64,000 bases of DNA from Rutstroemia sp. NJR-2017a BVV2 (lineage: Eukaryota; Ascomycota; Leotiomycetes; Helotiales; Rutstroemiaceae). The stretch lies in NCBI GenBank assembly GCA_002946415.1, contig NJPS01000012.1:620001-684000 (forward strand), given 5' to 3'. The notes beneath the pieces were generated by a model. The model was not told the origin of the DNA, did not search any database, and worked only from the letters and a program-made list of their open reading frames with translations. Position 1 is the first letter of the stretch. Each line of letters starts with the position of its first letter. Shown here piece after piece: positions 11,401 through 25,923 of the stretch. Both the position numbers and the translations under genes were made by a program.

Positions 11401-13878
11401 CAATCGGAAACACTCCTTTTCCCACCAATGATATGGTAGCGGTCACTCCGATAGCTCATGTAATACGCATCGTTGCCCGTCTATCGGTATACTTTCTAGC
11501 ATGATTGGGCTTCGGCCCAAGTCCATATGCATACATATTTACTCGGGATATCCATAGTAAGAGATCCATCCTATTTCCGCGGGCACGTCGTTCTGTGTGC
11601 CAAGGCTTACTGTATTCAGATGGAAGAATTGGATAGCAAAACGGTTTATTTGTAAAAATCATGCGACAGGTATTGCACTTTTCACGTCGCGAATAGCTCA
11701 GCTAAAAGCCACTGTTACCATTCTTCTACCTCCTCTCTGATAACTACCTGCCTTGATCAGAGTTGCTCGATTAAAGCCGCTTACGTGCTATGTACTTAAT
11801 GCTAAAGAGAAAGCGTCCAGTTATTCTCCTCAACTACTTTACACGTCTTTCCCTAGATGGTCAATCTGCTAATATGCTCACTCATCATAGCGCATGTTAT
11901 AGAGTGGGGGATAGTAAGAGAGGGCAGTTCTGTGACATGAATCAGTTCAAGAGTGACTACTCGGCTGGCAAAAGCAGTTTTTCCCCGCCACAAGACTGCA
12001 ATGAGATGGGATTGCTAGGTGCTTATCTTCGGGACGGACCGTAAATATGTATATCTTCTTCCTCTAGCACTATCATTCGAATTCACGACTTGGATCTTAC
12101 TGTTTCTTCTATCTCTCTTTCTATTGCGGGATACGTGTAATGTTGACTGTTGAGCATATTTAGACATTCTATCTATGGTATCTACTTCTCTTTAACGTCT
12201 ATTATCACTCAATGTGACTTCTTTCTTCACTCTCTTCTCTTTCTGCTATAATTGTATAGTTCCATTATATATCAATTTACCACTCTGCTCATCATTTCGC
12301 CTTCTTTCTACGTATCGCGACACTCCCTGCAAACACTTCCTGTCCTACATTCTGTTCGTCTACCGCATCTATTCATAGCTCTCTTTGCTGCAATTTCCTC
12401 GCTCGCACCGCTTTCCGGCTTTTCTTCCACTGCCGTTTATCGTTGTATTGTGGGTCCGGGACGAGTTGCTACAAGCAAGTTTTGCACTTCCCTGCAGAAG
12501 AGCTGCTGCTATTTCCCGTCTTGGATTGTCCCCAACCTATGCCTGTTAATTCACTCAGCAACTCCCCCCTTTCCTTCCTCTTTCTGCTGGTCATGGCATA
12601 TTGCTTATATTACTGCCGCCGCTTAACTGCACATTGATACCGGCTTTGGCACCCTCCTGCTCACAATCCCACCTTCCACGACCACTCTTCCTCCTTGCTT
12701 TCCTCTTCCACGACCACCTTGTCTCCTTCCCTGTCTCAACACTATCTTTTCATCTCAATCGCAAGCACACCTTTTCCACCTCGTCCCCCCCTCCACCACC
12801 AACCATTATCTACTAATCCCCCCCACCCCAAAAAGAAACCACAATACCTCTTTCCAGTGTCCACATCCATATCTGTACTATATGCCACAATAACGGAAAT
12901 TTCGTCTCGTGTATCCCATTTCCTGTCTGGGATGTCTTCTAATGCTCGTTTGCTAACTACCCACCCACCCTCTTATCTTCTCCTCCTCCTCGGCCTCGGG
13001 TCACATGTACTTCTCATTAGCTTACCTGCATTCTAACCCCCCATATCCGCACCCATATATGATCTTCCGTCTTCCCTCTTCTCTCTATCCCCCTTCGCTA
13101 CTCTGCCTTTCCGCCAAAAATCTTTCTATTTGAACCTCGTATATTCAAGATCCAGGTTCAAGTGCAGATGTAATGATATAAACACCATTTCATGCTCACC
13201 AACGTCTTCCTGTCTCTTTATATACTGCTCTCAGTATTCCATTACCTGTATTTGAGAACCTTAACTTATTTTTTCAGTCTTCCTATCTTTGCTGTCTATC
13301 TCTTCCACTTCTGTTTCTATTTCCAGTTCGTTTCTTCTTTCTCCCCCCTACCCCCCTACCCTCCTGTTCTTCCACCTCTCCTTATTCCAATTCAATCCCT
13401 ATACAGACTCATTCATGTTCAAAACCGCAGTGCATAACACACCAAAGCAAACACGTCCAACAGAAGGAAACCCTCTACCCCTCAATGACATACAGTAATC
13501 TCACATCGTCATATTCAATTTCATTAATTTCATATCATTCATTCCTTAACCACAACTATCCGATCTAAATAGAAGCTATTATTCCCCCATATCATCCAAT
13601 TCCACCCCATCCACCACCCCTTCCAAACGCCATACCGTGCAAAGCAATCCCATATCAACGATATGCATATACAATAATACTATATTCTCATAAAATCTCG
13701 CCTCAGCCTAGCCAAGCTTATGGTATCCGATCCATCCTTATCCTATCCATATTGCCTGATTTCGCCCGCTCTCAGAAGAAATGAACACGAAAATATAAGG
13801 CATCTATCCTATCTATATATACATGAAACCTAACACACCACTTCACTGCGCTCAGTCCATTAAAACTCTATCTCTTGC

Positions 13879-15445
13879 CTACGCCTTACCCACCCACCCC
13901 GCTCCCAAAAAGAAATCAAAGATCCTCCCTCCCTTCCCGCCCTCCACCCGCGCAATCTCCCTCACCGCCTTCCTCTTCAACTTCCCATCTCCCTTGACCG
14001 CTTCCCTCAGCACCGCCTCCTTGATCACCAAGTACGGCTTCGGGTTTAATCTCGTCTTCTCACAGAGATCGATTTCCTCCGGCGTCAGCAGCTGAATATC
14101 TGCTGTTTGCGCGGGGTTGAGTGGGAGTGGTGTGATGGTCGAGAGTGGCGCGATGGGCTGAGGTTCACGTTTGGGTTGTGCTTGAGCTGGAGGTTGGGGT
14201 TGGATATCAGGGGGTAGTTCGGGCGCAACGAGGATTGCTGCACCAGAGGGTGTTTCAATGACGGGGGGTGCTTTCGATCTACCGTTTGTAGCGAAGCGAT
14301 CGCGGTCCATACTACCCATGGGCTGAGCCTTTGCCGCTCTCTGAACCTTATCCTGTTCGTATTTCTCTCCGCTCTTTAGATCGCCGATTTTCATCTGTCG
14401 CCAGTCTTGCAATTGCGCTACTGCTTGGCGCAGATTATGCTCGTCGATGAGACCTTTGCAGAACTCTTCGAAATCATCATGGTTCATCATGCGGGCAAAG
14501 GGCTTGGCCCGATTGAGGAGTTCTCGTTCTTCTTTCGTACGCTTCTTGTCGAGGGCGGCGTTTTTGCGGTATTCGAGAAGGTTGTGCTCGAAGATTACCT
14601 TTTTGCGCTCGGCGCGTTGAGTGAGGCGCATGTTGTAGATGTTCATTACTGTCATTTTGAGTTCCATCTCGGGCTCCATTTGTTTGGTTACTGGGTTGAT
14701 GCCATCACCGGGCTCGAATGACATTAGTTGGACAGACTCTTCGGCTTCGTTGGCATATTCGGTTTCGAATTCTAGACGTCCGGGCATATAGCCTTGGATT
14801 TCGTGGCATGATGGCACACTCGCTGTGGGCTTCTTCTTGGGTTGTGCCGGAGGTGCGTTTTTGGCAGCTTCTTTCCTTTCTTCTATTCTCCGTTTCTTGC
14901 GAGCTTGGAATTCCTCCCGTGGTAGTTCATCTTGTAGTTGTGTGTCGTGCGGACTGGCTCTTTTCGGTAATGGAAAGTTGGGACTTTCGAGGTATATCTT
15001 CGTGTAGTGTTCCCGAACTTCGTCTTTACTTCGATAACCTCCGATATGATCTGCAATATCTGCCCATGATCCCAACCCGTATATTTCCGCGCCTTCTAGT
15101 AGTAGTAGTTCTTCATCTGCTCCCCAATTCTTATCGTAAATTGGGACGGAATTTTGTTCAATGACTCGATATGGGTGGGTAGCAGGTTGATGGTGTTGGG
15201 AGGAATCGCCATTTGTAAAACATAGTACACATAAATCGTATTCGTTGCAAGCTGGATGAGCACATCTTATACGGACCTGATGTGAACGGCGTCAGTCGAT
15301 ATACGTGACGAGGGTGGGGTAGATCTGGAGATGTATATAGAAAGAAACGTACTGTAGAAGTAATATCCGCAGAACAAATGTCGCAAACATATTTCACACC
15401 ACCTTCGCCACCTCTTGTTGCCGTCTTCTTGCGAATGACACCCAT
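13879..15445 (-). CDS. ADA2: Transcriptional adaptor Ada2 (SAGA complex)
   Basis: Two exons on the minus strand: 15445-15353 (31 codons) and 15276-13879. The intron is 76 nt, with donor GTACGT and branch CTGAC. The product is 496 residues, a normal length for fungal Ada2. Domains in order: a ZZ zinc finger from C21-x2-C24 through [16 protein letters not shown]; a SANT/Myb-like domain beginning at [21 protein letters not shown] and ending near HYTKIYLES; a central region with [23 protein letters not shown], typical of Ada2; and a C-terminal SWIRM domain from [18 protein letters not shown] to the end. Ada2 partners Gcn5 and Ada3 in the histone acetyltransferase module of SAGA/ADA and stimulates nucleosome acetylation. 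Its 5' end faces the YPK1-type kinase gene over 1.6 kb. Confidence 0.95.
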
Positions 15446-17066
15446 GACCGCGTTTGTTGACCTGGGGAACGTCTATGCGCCAGGGCTGACAAATTGATTG
15501 AGGACAGCAATATGATGGTTTGAGTTTTGGGTTCACTTGGAAATTGATTTAGTTCATCGGGGAATGGACGGAATAAGCCAGGTAGCAGTATGATAGAAGT
15601 ACGCTTCAGTATATTGTCGTCGATAGAAAGTTGATGTCTCGAGGTGTTGCGGTGGAACCTTGGAGTGATGAGAGACAATTGTGGCTTGACAAGGACACAA
15701 AGGTTACTAATCTATGTTGAGCGATGCACTAGCCACAATCCATGAGCTAACTGTCGTCGTACCTGTGAAGCCAATACATCGAGGGGTTTCATCAATAATG
15801 CGGTTGTACTCCTACACAGATAAATTCCGGCATTGAGAGAGGTAATAACTAGCAATTGATACACATAGACAAGGCATTTCGGTTCTTGCGACAGGATTGT
15901 ACACCCCGGACATTGAGGGAGAAAGTAGGTAAGTTTTCATGTTTTCTTATCGGAATCCCGAGTCGTTATCGGAGTTTAGCATACCGCGAGAGCGAGGAGA
16001 GGAGTAGCATTAGGATTGACAGAAGGTCATCGGGTTTAAAAAGATGAGGATATACTTCTCCTTTTCGATGCTAATTCGCTATTCCGTCCTGCCCCCCTTT
16101 CCAGCCTTAAATATAATGTATGTTTCATGTTGATTTGTTCTCTTAGAGTGAGTGAAGTAGTAGTGGTTTCGAGGTAAGATCCATGAAGCTGGTAGAAACT
16201 GCAGGGAAGATTACTTTGTGCTCAGCCACTGGATATGTGCAGAAGCGTGCGGACTATCTGACAGAGGCGACGCATATGACTATGTGAATGTCAGGTGTGA
16301 AGTTTAACTTAATGAGAGCCAAGAAAAGGAGAGAAGTGCCATGTAGATATACTGTATATAGATAGTTGCTCGCTACCCCTCTATGAAGCCGACTGAAGCC
16401 CTCGTCCAGAAAGGCCTGCCCAGCTACCATATTACTATTGAGTATATATATCCTCACGTGAATTACCGACAGTAGATATATATGGCGGCTCATAGAGCAT
16501 TCACTCAAGTGCGTTGTTTCCCTCCTTTATCGCCGCCACTACTCGTACTCGAGGACACTACAGCGTCCTTTAATAATCATCATTACTTTATCAGGTCGTA
16601 ACTGGTCGTATCTGCTGTAGCTTGGATGACTTGCAGGTCGTCCGCGTTTTCTATCCTTCTACATTTCTGTTCTGCTCTCAGGGAGGTTATCTATCTAATT
16701 CCTAACCGCACTCGCACAGCAGTAACCGGCCCGAACGTTGTCTCGAAGATTTTAGTTTCTTTCCGCAGTCGTACCCCCGTAACTTAACTTCGCCCAGCCT
16801 ACTGTATCGCTACCGCTACCGCTACCGCTACCCCGATCAATCCATTCGACGCCCATTGCCCATTGCCCATTACCCATCCATTACGAACCATTTCAGTTCA
16901 ACAACATCCACATCCACATCCACATCCACAACCACAACAACCACCACCACCACCCTTCCACTCTCTTCTCCTCTACGTCAGCTCTCTCAACCCTTTCACC
17001 TAGCAATACATTCCTTTCTTCTACCCATCTTGCCTACACACTGCAAACCTCTCTCTTTCCCCCAAC
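15446..17066. promoter_or_regulatory. Divergent upstream region, ADA2 / YPK1-type kinase
   Basis: This 1.6-kb spacer lies between head-to-head genes. The last 300 bases before the kinase start are C-rich and full of short tandem repeats, as is common in long fungal 5' leaders. No small upstream ORF stands out as conserved-looking. Confidence 0.5.
16809..16955. repeat. Cluster of short tandem repeats in the kinase leader
   Basis: Four exact copies of GCTACC (16809-16832) are followed by three copies of GCCCATT (16851-16871). Four copies of ACATCC (16904-16927) then run into an (ACA/ACC)n tract to about 16955. All lie within 260 bases of the kinase start codon. Confidence 0.85.
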
Positions 17067-19294
17067 ATGTCTTGGAAACTCACGAAGAGTAAGTAAAAAT
17101 TCAATATTCCCGCATTAGTCTACAAATGTCCAGACACCTCCTTTGACTGTTGGTTACCAACACAACTCTTTTTATTATACGACCGAGGACAAGCACATCG
17201 ATTCCCCATCACTTCTACGACTTCGCAATCGAACAAGCAACAAGATATGCTAACTATGGCCTTCTGTACCAACCGTTAGAACTCAAGGAGACACATCTTG
17301 GTCCGCTAGCAAGCACGTTCTCGAGAACACCTTCTTCCCAAACCATCACACCAGATTCATCCAAAGATGAGAAATCAAGTATAGCGAGCAGCACACCATC
17401 TCCAAATGACAATGGAATAGGTATGCGCCAGATCCCTCGAACATCCATGGTGTATTTGTGGTGTGGACGTTTGCTGATTTCTAAAAAGCTGCTTCCGAAG
17501 CCATAGCGACCCAACCTCAATCTGCCCCTCGACCGGGTATTCTTATCGTTACTCTACACGAAGGAAGTGGCTTTTCTCTACCAGATCAATACAAGCAGGT
17601 CTTCAGCAATCACACTCAGAATTCGTTATCTGCAGGAAATGGATTCGGTGTGGCAGGTTCTGTTCGTAATGGGTCTTCACCACAAGTAGCGGGATCCTAT
17701 TCAGGCTCACGACCACAAACATCAGGGGGTGGATTTCAAGTTCCTACAAATCACGGTCGAATTTCATCTAAATACCTTCCATACGCCTTACTAGATTTCG
17801 ATAAACTACAAGTTTTTGTCAATGCCGTCGCAGGTTCCCCTGAAAATCCGCTATGGGCTGGAGACAACACACAATACAAATTCGATGTTTCAAGAGTTAC
17901 TGAATTAGCAGTTCACTTATATCTTCGTAACCCAAACGCGCCCCCAGGATCTGGACGAAGTCAAGATATTTTCCTTGGTGTTACGCGCATCAACCCTCGA
18001 TTTGAGGAAGCCCATCCCTACGTCGAAGATCCTAAGCTGGGCAAGAAAGACAAGGAGAAGGCTGCTGCAGAGTTTGCTAACAAGGAAAAAGCCTTGGGAC
18101 AAAGTGGAACAGAATGGTTGGATGTTCAATATGGAACTGGAAAGATAAGAATCGGAGTTCAGTACGTCGAGAACAGAACGAGAGCATTGAAGATCGAAGA
18201 TTTCGAATTACTTAAGGTGGTTGGAAAAGGAAGTTTTGGAAAAGTTATGCAAGTCAAGAAGAAGGATACTCAACGAATTTATGCCCTCAAGACTATCCGA
18301 AAGGCTCACATCATCTCACGATCAGAAGTCGCGCACACTCTCGCGGAACGATCCGTCTTATCTCAAATCAACAATCCGTTCATCGTACCTCTGAAATTTA
18401 CCTTCCAGTCACCAGAGAAGCTGTACTTCGTTTTGGCATTCGTCAATGGCGGTGAACTCTTCCACCATCTCCAAAAGGAGTCGCGGTTCGATATCAACCG
18501 ATCGAGATTCTATACCGCAGAACTTCTATGCGCACTAGAATGTTTGCATGGATTTAACGTCATCTATCGTGATCTGAAACCAGAGAACATTCTATTGGAT
18601 TACTCAGGTCACATCGCACTTTGCGATTTTGGGCTGTGTAAGCTTGATATGAAAGATGAAGATCGTACAAACACATTCTGTGGAACTCCAGAGTACTTGG
18701 CACCAGAGTTGTTATTGGGACAAGGTTACACTAAGACCGTGGATTGGTGGACTCTCGGTGTTCTTCTATACGAGATGTTGACTGGATTACCTCCCTTCTA
18801 CGACGAAAACACAAACGAGATGTACCGCAAAATTCTTTCGGAACCATTACATTTCCCCAGCGCGGACATCGTGCCTCCTGCGGCGAAGGATCTTCTGACG
18901 AAACTTCTCAACCGAAAACCAAATGAGAGATTGGGAGCAAATGGTGCTTCGGAGATCAAAGCTCATCCTTTCTTCCACAGCATTGATTGGCGAAAACTAC
19001 TCCAAAGAAAATACGAGCCTACTTTCAAGCCCAATGTGGTACGTATATGTTCTTTCCGCCACATTTGATCTCACTAACATAATATAGACTGACGCTCTTG
19101 ATACCACAAACTTCGATGTAGAATTCACCCGAGAAGCCCCAGCAGATTCTTACGTTGAAGGACCTGTCTTGTCGGAAACCATGCAACAACAATTTACAGG
19201 ATTCTCATACAACCGACCAGTGGCTGGGCTGGGTGATGGAGGCGGTAGTATCAAGGATCCATCGTTTGTGGGAAGTGTACAGGATGGTAGATGA
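17067..19294 (+). CDS. YPK1: YPK1/Gad8-type AGC serine/threonine kinase
   Basis: Four exons: 17067-17088, 17280-17420, 17489-19038 and 19088-19294, giving 639 residues. Introns are 191, 68 and 49 nt. The 191-nt intron has a perfect TGCTAAC branch and follows a 22-base first exon (MSWKLTK). The N-terminal half holds a C2-like region (PGILIVTLHEGSGFSLP through FDVSRVTELAVHLYLRNP). The kinase domain starts near residue 290 (DFELLKVVGKGSFGKV) and has YRDLKPEN, DFGLCK and the activation-loop motif TFCGTPEYLAPE, the Pdk1 target. The C-terminal extension ends with the hydrophobic motif FTGFSY, the TORC2 site. In yeasts Ypk1/Gad8 acts downstream of TORC2 in sphingolipid, membrane-stress and cell-wall signalling. 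The C2-like N-terminus plus this kinase sequence fits Ypk1 better than Sch9, though both are AGC kinases. The stop at 19292-19294 follows the motif by about 25 residues. Confidence 0.95.
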
Positions 19295-21048
19295 ACCAAG
19301 CAAACAAGACTGCTTACTACTGGGTATTCTGGCAATCACCAGAGAAGAAAATAAGATCAGATTCATTCCGTCACTCACTCACTCACTCACTCGCTTCTTT
19401 CGTTTTTTCTTCTTCTCCTTCTTCTTTTTCTTCTTCCAGGCAGATCATGATGACATGAACAAGAACTTATTGAACCTTCAGCGATCATGAATATGCGACC
19501 GCGACTGCGAAAATTTCCCTTTTACCTGGCTTCTTTTCGTATCCTGGCGTGCGGCTCTGGGGTTAGCATGCAGAACACAAGACTGGTTTACCATATTTTT
19601 TTTCCTACCCATCGTAGCGGGGATGCGTTCACCGACGTCGAATTTGGAGGAGATAGACGGTTGAATTCGATGGATATGATCTGGAATCTCCAGAGCTGCG
19701 AAGAGGGGTTTCCTCAGATTGTCTTCTGTTTGTATGGGATAGGGGAATGTTCTGTTGTGAGAAGGGAAGAGGCCAAATCCGAGGGGAAAAAACGGGAAAA
19801 TGGAATGGGAAGAGAAGAAAGATTGATTTTTACATAGATGAACAAACAAGCAAACAGACAGTCATGGCTTTTTCTCCTTCTTTGGTATCGGTATGGGGCT
19901 GGATTCGGATAGGGTGCAAATTATAAAGGCGTTTTTCTTTCCATCGTGGCCACAATTCGACGATGATTGAAAGATTTGTGTGATTCTTCTGTATGTTGAT
20001 GTTTTATGTGATCCTCTTGCGACTTGTATTTCCTCTTGTTCCGACCAGTAGGTACTAGCTTAACTCCAGTCTAGATGGGTAAAAGGAATAGCCATGATTA
20101 TGCGAATGATTAGGAAGCACTCTTGCATACTACTTGCATGAGCTATCTACACCAGCAATACCCCACGCCTACAATTGGGCCCACGATACATAGCGATATG
20201 TTGGACCATTGTTGGTGCGTGGTGGAATTGCTACGTTGTGCTCCGGGGGCAGAACGGATGGGAAGGAAGCAGCAGAGAGCTTCTTGCCTAGCTATCTACT
20301 TGTCTACTCGACTACTCGCCTTACCAAATGCTGAGTTCGGGTTCTAATCATTCTTTGGGAGCCGCGAAATAACCTCATTCGAAAATAAGTAATTATGAAG
20401 GAGTGACAGAAAGAGACTGGGCTGGACTACAGCAGCTTTACTCATACGGACCTTACAGATCAATCTATTCCTTTTACGGATGCTTTTGGGCGCTAGAGGT
20501 GGGATGAGGATGAGTGATGGCTCTGGATGGGTCCGCTTATGACGTTCTGCTTCCCGACCAACCATCAGTTCCGAAGAGCCCATTCCCCTCCTCCCCCTCC
20601 TCTCCCCTCCTCTGCTCTCTTGTCAATAACTTGCAATTTGATCTTTTCTCCTTTCCATCCCCTCAATACGCAGCTGCAATTTTCATCTGTAGCTTCTCAC
20701 CACTTCCGCCTCCACATTGTGTTGTTTTGGACTATACAGGTACGTTTTGCATGTTGAAATACTCAAACTGCATGCTCTCTTATAATCTGGCCCGATGGCC
20801 CGACTTGCTATCACGCACAAGGAAGAGGAGGATCAATGATCCCAATCTACCCCACCTGCCGGGACGCCGAAATTTCCAGAGCTGCCGATGCGCGGACAAA
20901 CATAAAACACATCATACGTCCTTCAAGCCTTGCTAATACTTTTGAAATCTCTTCTTAGACACGAGTTATTTCCTCCATCCTCGAGATCTAATCCCACTGC
21001 TCGACATCATCTTCCTCCCAAAGCAGATCGACACTCTAAACCTCCAGA
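19295..21048. other. 1.75-kb intergenic region between kinase and PGI
   Basis: It holds the 3' untranslated region of the kinase and the promoter and leader of PGI. At 19373-19392 there is an (ACTC)5 repeat, followed by a T/C-rich TTCTTC tract to 19438. The PGI leader from about 20570 is C/T-rich. No further gene was recognised. Confidence 0.6.
19373..19438. repeat. (ACTC)n and (TTC)n microsatellite
   Basis: Five tandem ACTC units are followed by an imperfect TTC/TTTC pyrimidine tract, about 80 bases downstream of the kinase stop codon. Confidence 0.85.
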
Positions 21049-22793
<1,745 letters not shown>

Positions 22794-23925
22794 GTTGGTG
22801 AGATCGGATGGTTGTGGAAGATAATGGATTGGTGAAGAGACAGAGGGGAGATAGGAGGGAAGTGAAAGGGATGGACGGAGGAATGGATGAATGAATGAAC
22901 TAAACAAAAGTCGTTGTTGATATGCGCCGATATGAATACATGTTAGGATGTAGTTTTCTCTCTACGTCTAATTTTCTTGGTAGTTAGTACAGCATGAGCT
23001 GCACTATAGAAGATTTTGATGGATAGGTAGTTAGGAAATTCATGCAGGGAATGAAAATGATGGTATACGCTTCAGCTTCGAAAAGAGAATGCTTTGAAGT
23101 TCTCGATGCTTGAGTAGATCGATAACCTAATAGATGAAACAAACCAATGGGCAGAAGTACATTTCGTCCGATCTTACTAGTTGCGTGCGAGGGAGAGGGA
23201 TAATGCCAATGCGACAAGACGAAATGACGTGCGGCCGCTAGCGTAGACATTGGAATTATGGTTGATTTGTCCCGAGCTCGAGCTCTCCTAGCAGAGCTCT
23301 AGATCAGAAACGCGATTTCTCATCTTTCCAATTTCGGAATACAAAACTTCTCTATTCTGCGTGAAGTTTGCGATCAGTCGATTTTCGATCATCGGGGAAG
23401 AAGCAAGAAACTGCGGAAGAAAAAGAAGAGGAGGAAGAATAATTGGAGCAAGGGAAGTAAGAGAATGGAAAATTCAAGACGAGATCATATCGTATGAGTA
23501 TGAGATAAGAATTTCTGTTTAGGATTCTTGACCAGCCTTTTCGACGGGATATATGTATGGAATTTCGTGAGTGCGACGGACTTGGAGCTGGGATTGGAAT
23601 TGGAATTGGAACTGGAGTTCGAATCAAGATTCAACGCAGTCGATATACGACATACTCTTCCCCTTTTAACTGCACGAAAGGGAGGATAGCGGATTGGTGA
23701 AACTGCGGACAGCGTGGACCTATTCGTCGATATAGCATACGAACGCGAGCGAGCGCAGTACGAAGGAAGAGAATACATTGGGAGTGCAGCGCAGGGGAGT
23801 TGAGGGTACGACGAGGCACATACTTTTCTTCGCACATAGACGGTCGAGTCGCGCGGTTTTAACACACGAGCGAGCTCTCACATCAACCAGCCCAAACAAT
23901 TCACCTGAATTTCATAGATCGCAAA
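22794..23925. other. 1.1-kb intergenic region, PGI to membrane-protein gene
   Basis: It starts with a purine-rich 3' flank of PGI. Overlapping open frames on the minus strand at 23352-23865 lack a good start or a domain and look like composition effects. The downstream part presumably carries the promoter of the gene at 23926. Confidence 0.5.
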
Positions 23926-25923
23926 ATGCCCTCCCCAGCCGTCCTCCTAACCCTCAGTCTAGGCTTAAGCCTCTTCACAAAATCAGCACATGCGCATGAT
24001 GGAGGCACAGGAGATATAGAGATAGATGTTGATGAGGGATCGACATTAGGATTTGAGGATGAATGGGCCGGAGAGGAACATAAGAGGGTTCCGTTACCGA
24101 GCTACCATTATGGGGCGGGGATAATGGTAGAGTGTTTGGAGAGAGATGTGTAAGTTTTTTCTTCTTTACTTTTCTGGTTTTGTGGGAGACAGAAGAAGGT
24201 AAGCGGGATAGGTGAACGGGGATGAGAAGATGAGACGGCAGGAAGTTGTAGAAGGGGTGGAAGGAAAGGAATTGAGGCGTGGAGGAGGAAATGACATTGG
24301 AAGCATGAACGGACTATCGACCAAGGATCGGCGGACGGAGTAATGCAAAAAGAAAAAAGATGAAGACAAGTGCAAAATCCCATCACCGCAAAAACGGCTC
24401 ATGCCAATTGGTGATGGGCCGATCACCGTAGACTGATCGCTTCGGATAAAAGCCGAAAAAGGGGTATGGCTGCGAACGAGATTGAACTAAGCCTAAGGTT
24501 CGACACGGGTTGCTTCCATATGGCTAGCATACGGAATATACATACTCGCCAACCGACAGAATAGTTATGGGAATAAGCTGAACTTGCGTCAGAACACAGA
24601 GATAGGCTGTTCAGATTATTGGTGCATCGGTGAAGTCACTACGCCACCAGCGAACAATCCTGGGACATTTGAGTCTGAATCGCTGCGAAGTGTCGCTACG
24701 CTATGAAGATGGCTACCCAAAATCATCCTTCGTGCAAGATTCTAAGACAGATGATAAATGACCATATATTAGCAGATTTCACTGACTGGCATATCATTAT
24801 AGTGACACCGGAGAACATATTCAATTGGAAGATAAGACATTGAAATATATACCCTTTCCAGTATGTAACGAAACTGGTAAACCACTTGAGTTGAAATATG
24901 GTGTTGAGGAAGGTATATTGCTTCTATTTTTTTTTTTACTTCTAGCCGTGCTTCTAATTCGGGCTTCAATATTCTATCAAATCCTGTTTCGGACCACTTA
25001 CTGTATTTTTTCATCCTCTCGCCATCCCGCTTTCCACCCTTTCTCGTTTTTGATTTCAATTCAAGACGTCCAGGCTAATAATTCACAGAACTCAATTGCA
25101 CCATCCCCCTGATAACGGATCCCTTCTTCCACCTCCTCGAATTTTACATCCACAACGATGCCCCCCTAACCTGCCGTCTCCCCGCCCGTCCTCCCCCATC
25201 CATCCTCATCCCCTCCTACAAACAACCCTACGTCCCCCTAATCTTCGCCCTCGCCGGCACCCTGCAACGCTCGCACCTCCACATCTCCACCCATCTCAAC
25301 ATCCTCCTGCATTCCACCCCCAAACACCACGTCCACAAACACGACTCGGGCGTCATCGATTCCGGCGCTGCATATAGCACTAGTCCGTTAAGCCATGTTA
25401 CGGGACCGAAAGCGGAAACGAAGAAGTTGATTATTGGAGATCGGCTGCCGTTGATGCTGAGTGTGAGGTGGTTTCCGAGCCCGAGGTTGCCACGGGAGAA
25501 CGGTGTGGTGGAGTGGAATGGCTTGGGTGGGCATGTGACGGGTTGGATGATTTGGTATTGTGTGGTTAGTTTTGTGGCAGGGGGTGTGGTTGTTGGTGCT
25601 TGGGTGAGTGACTTTTCCTTTCCATACTTTTCTTCCATTCATCTAGTTGTCGTATACTAACACAGACACCATAACAGATGATTAACTGGGAAGTCCCCCG
25701 CAGAATGAAAGGCTGGGGTGCAAGAATGGCGAGGAATGGTTATGGATATGGAGGCGCAAATGGAAAGACCCTGGGTGGTGCGACGCCGTTGGGTTATGGT
25801 CTTGGTAGTGGTGGTGGGGGAGTAGGAGGAGGGAAGAGTGCAAGTGGAGGCGCCGTCGGGAATGGATGGGGATTTGTGGGTGGGGGAGGGACTGGTGGGT
25901 ATGCAGATGGGAAGAGGGATTAG
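23926..25923 (+). CDS. Secreted-pathway type I membrane protein of unknown function
   Basis: Four exons: 23926-24149, 24803-24912, 25089-25603 and 25678-25923, giving 364 residues with the frame closed cleanly. Residues 1-23 form a signal peptide ending in SAHA. The luminal part begins with an acidic stretch, then has CLERDV-DTGEHI, VCNETGKP and ELNCTIPL motifs with spaced cysteines. A single transmembrane helix (WMIWYCVVSFVAGGVVVGAW) lies at about 264-283. The cytosolic tail starts NWEVPRRMKGWG and ends in a Gly-rich low-complexity segment. I do not recognise a named domain. The layout is that of a conserved fungal hypothetical protein anchored in the ER, Golgi or plasma membrane. The first intron is 653 nt, about ten times the usual size here; the second is 176 nt with a poly-T tract. 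Codon usage shifts to C-rich third positions in the middle of exon 3. Confidence 0.75.

Larger units (their letters stand above)
7904..13878. other. 6-kb gene-poor stretch between convergent genes
   Basis: This lies between the 3' ends of the transcription factor (plus) and ADA2 (minus). No ORF here has a convincing domain, start context or splice structure. From about 10.6 to 13.6 kb the plus strand is strongly pyrimidine-rich, so long ORFs appear simply because stop codons are scarce. It contains a degenerate 44-bp tandem duplication (7981-8068) and a C/T microsatellite (8411-8464). Long untranslated regions or noncoding transcripts are possible but cannot be shown from sequence. Confidence 0.6.

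Noticed and set aside
12252..13036. Overlapping plus-strand ORFs rich in Ser, Leu, Pro and Phe
   Set aside because: Pyrimidine-rich DNA produces long stop-free frames in all three phases; the translations show only composition bias.
23485..23865. Minus-strand 126-codon frame upstream of the membrane-protein gene
   Set aside because: No ATG start; Ser/Asn-rich sequence comes from a repetitive GGAATTGG-type tract; competes with overlapping frames of similar length.
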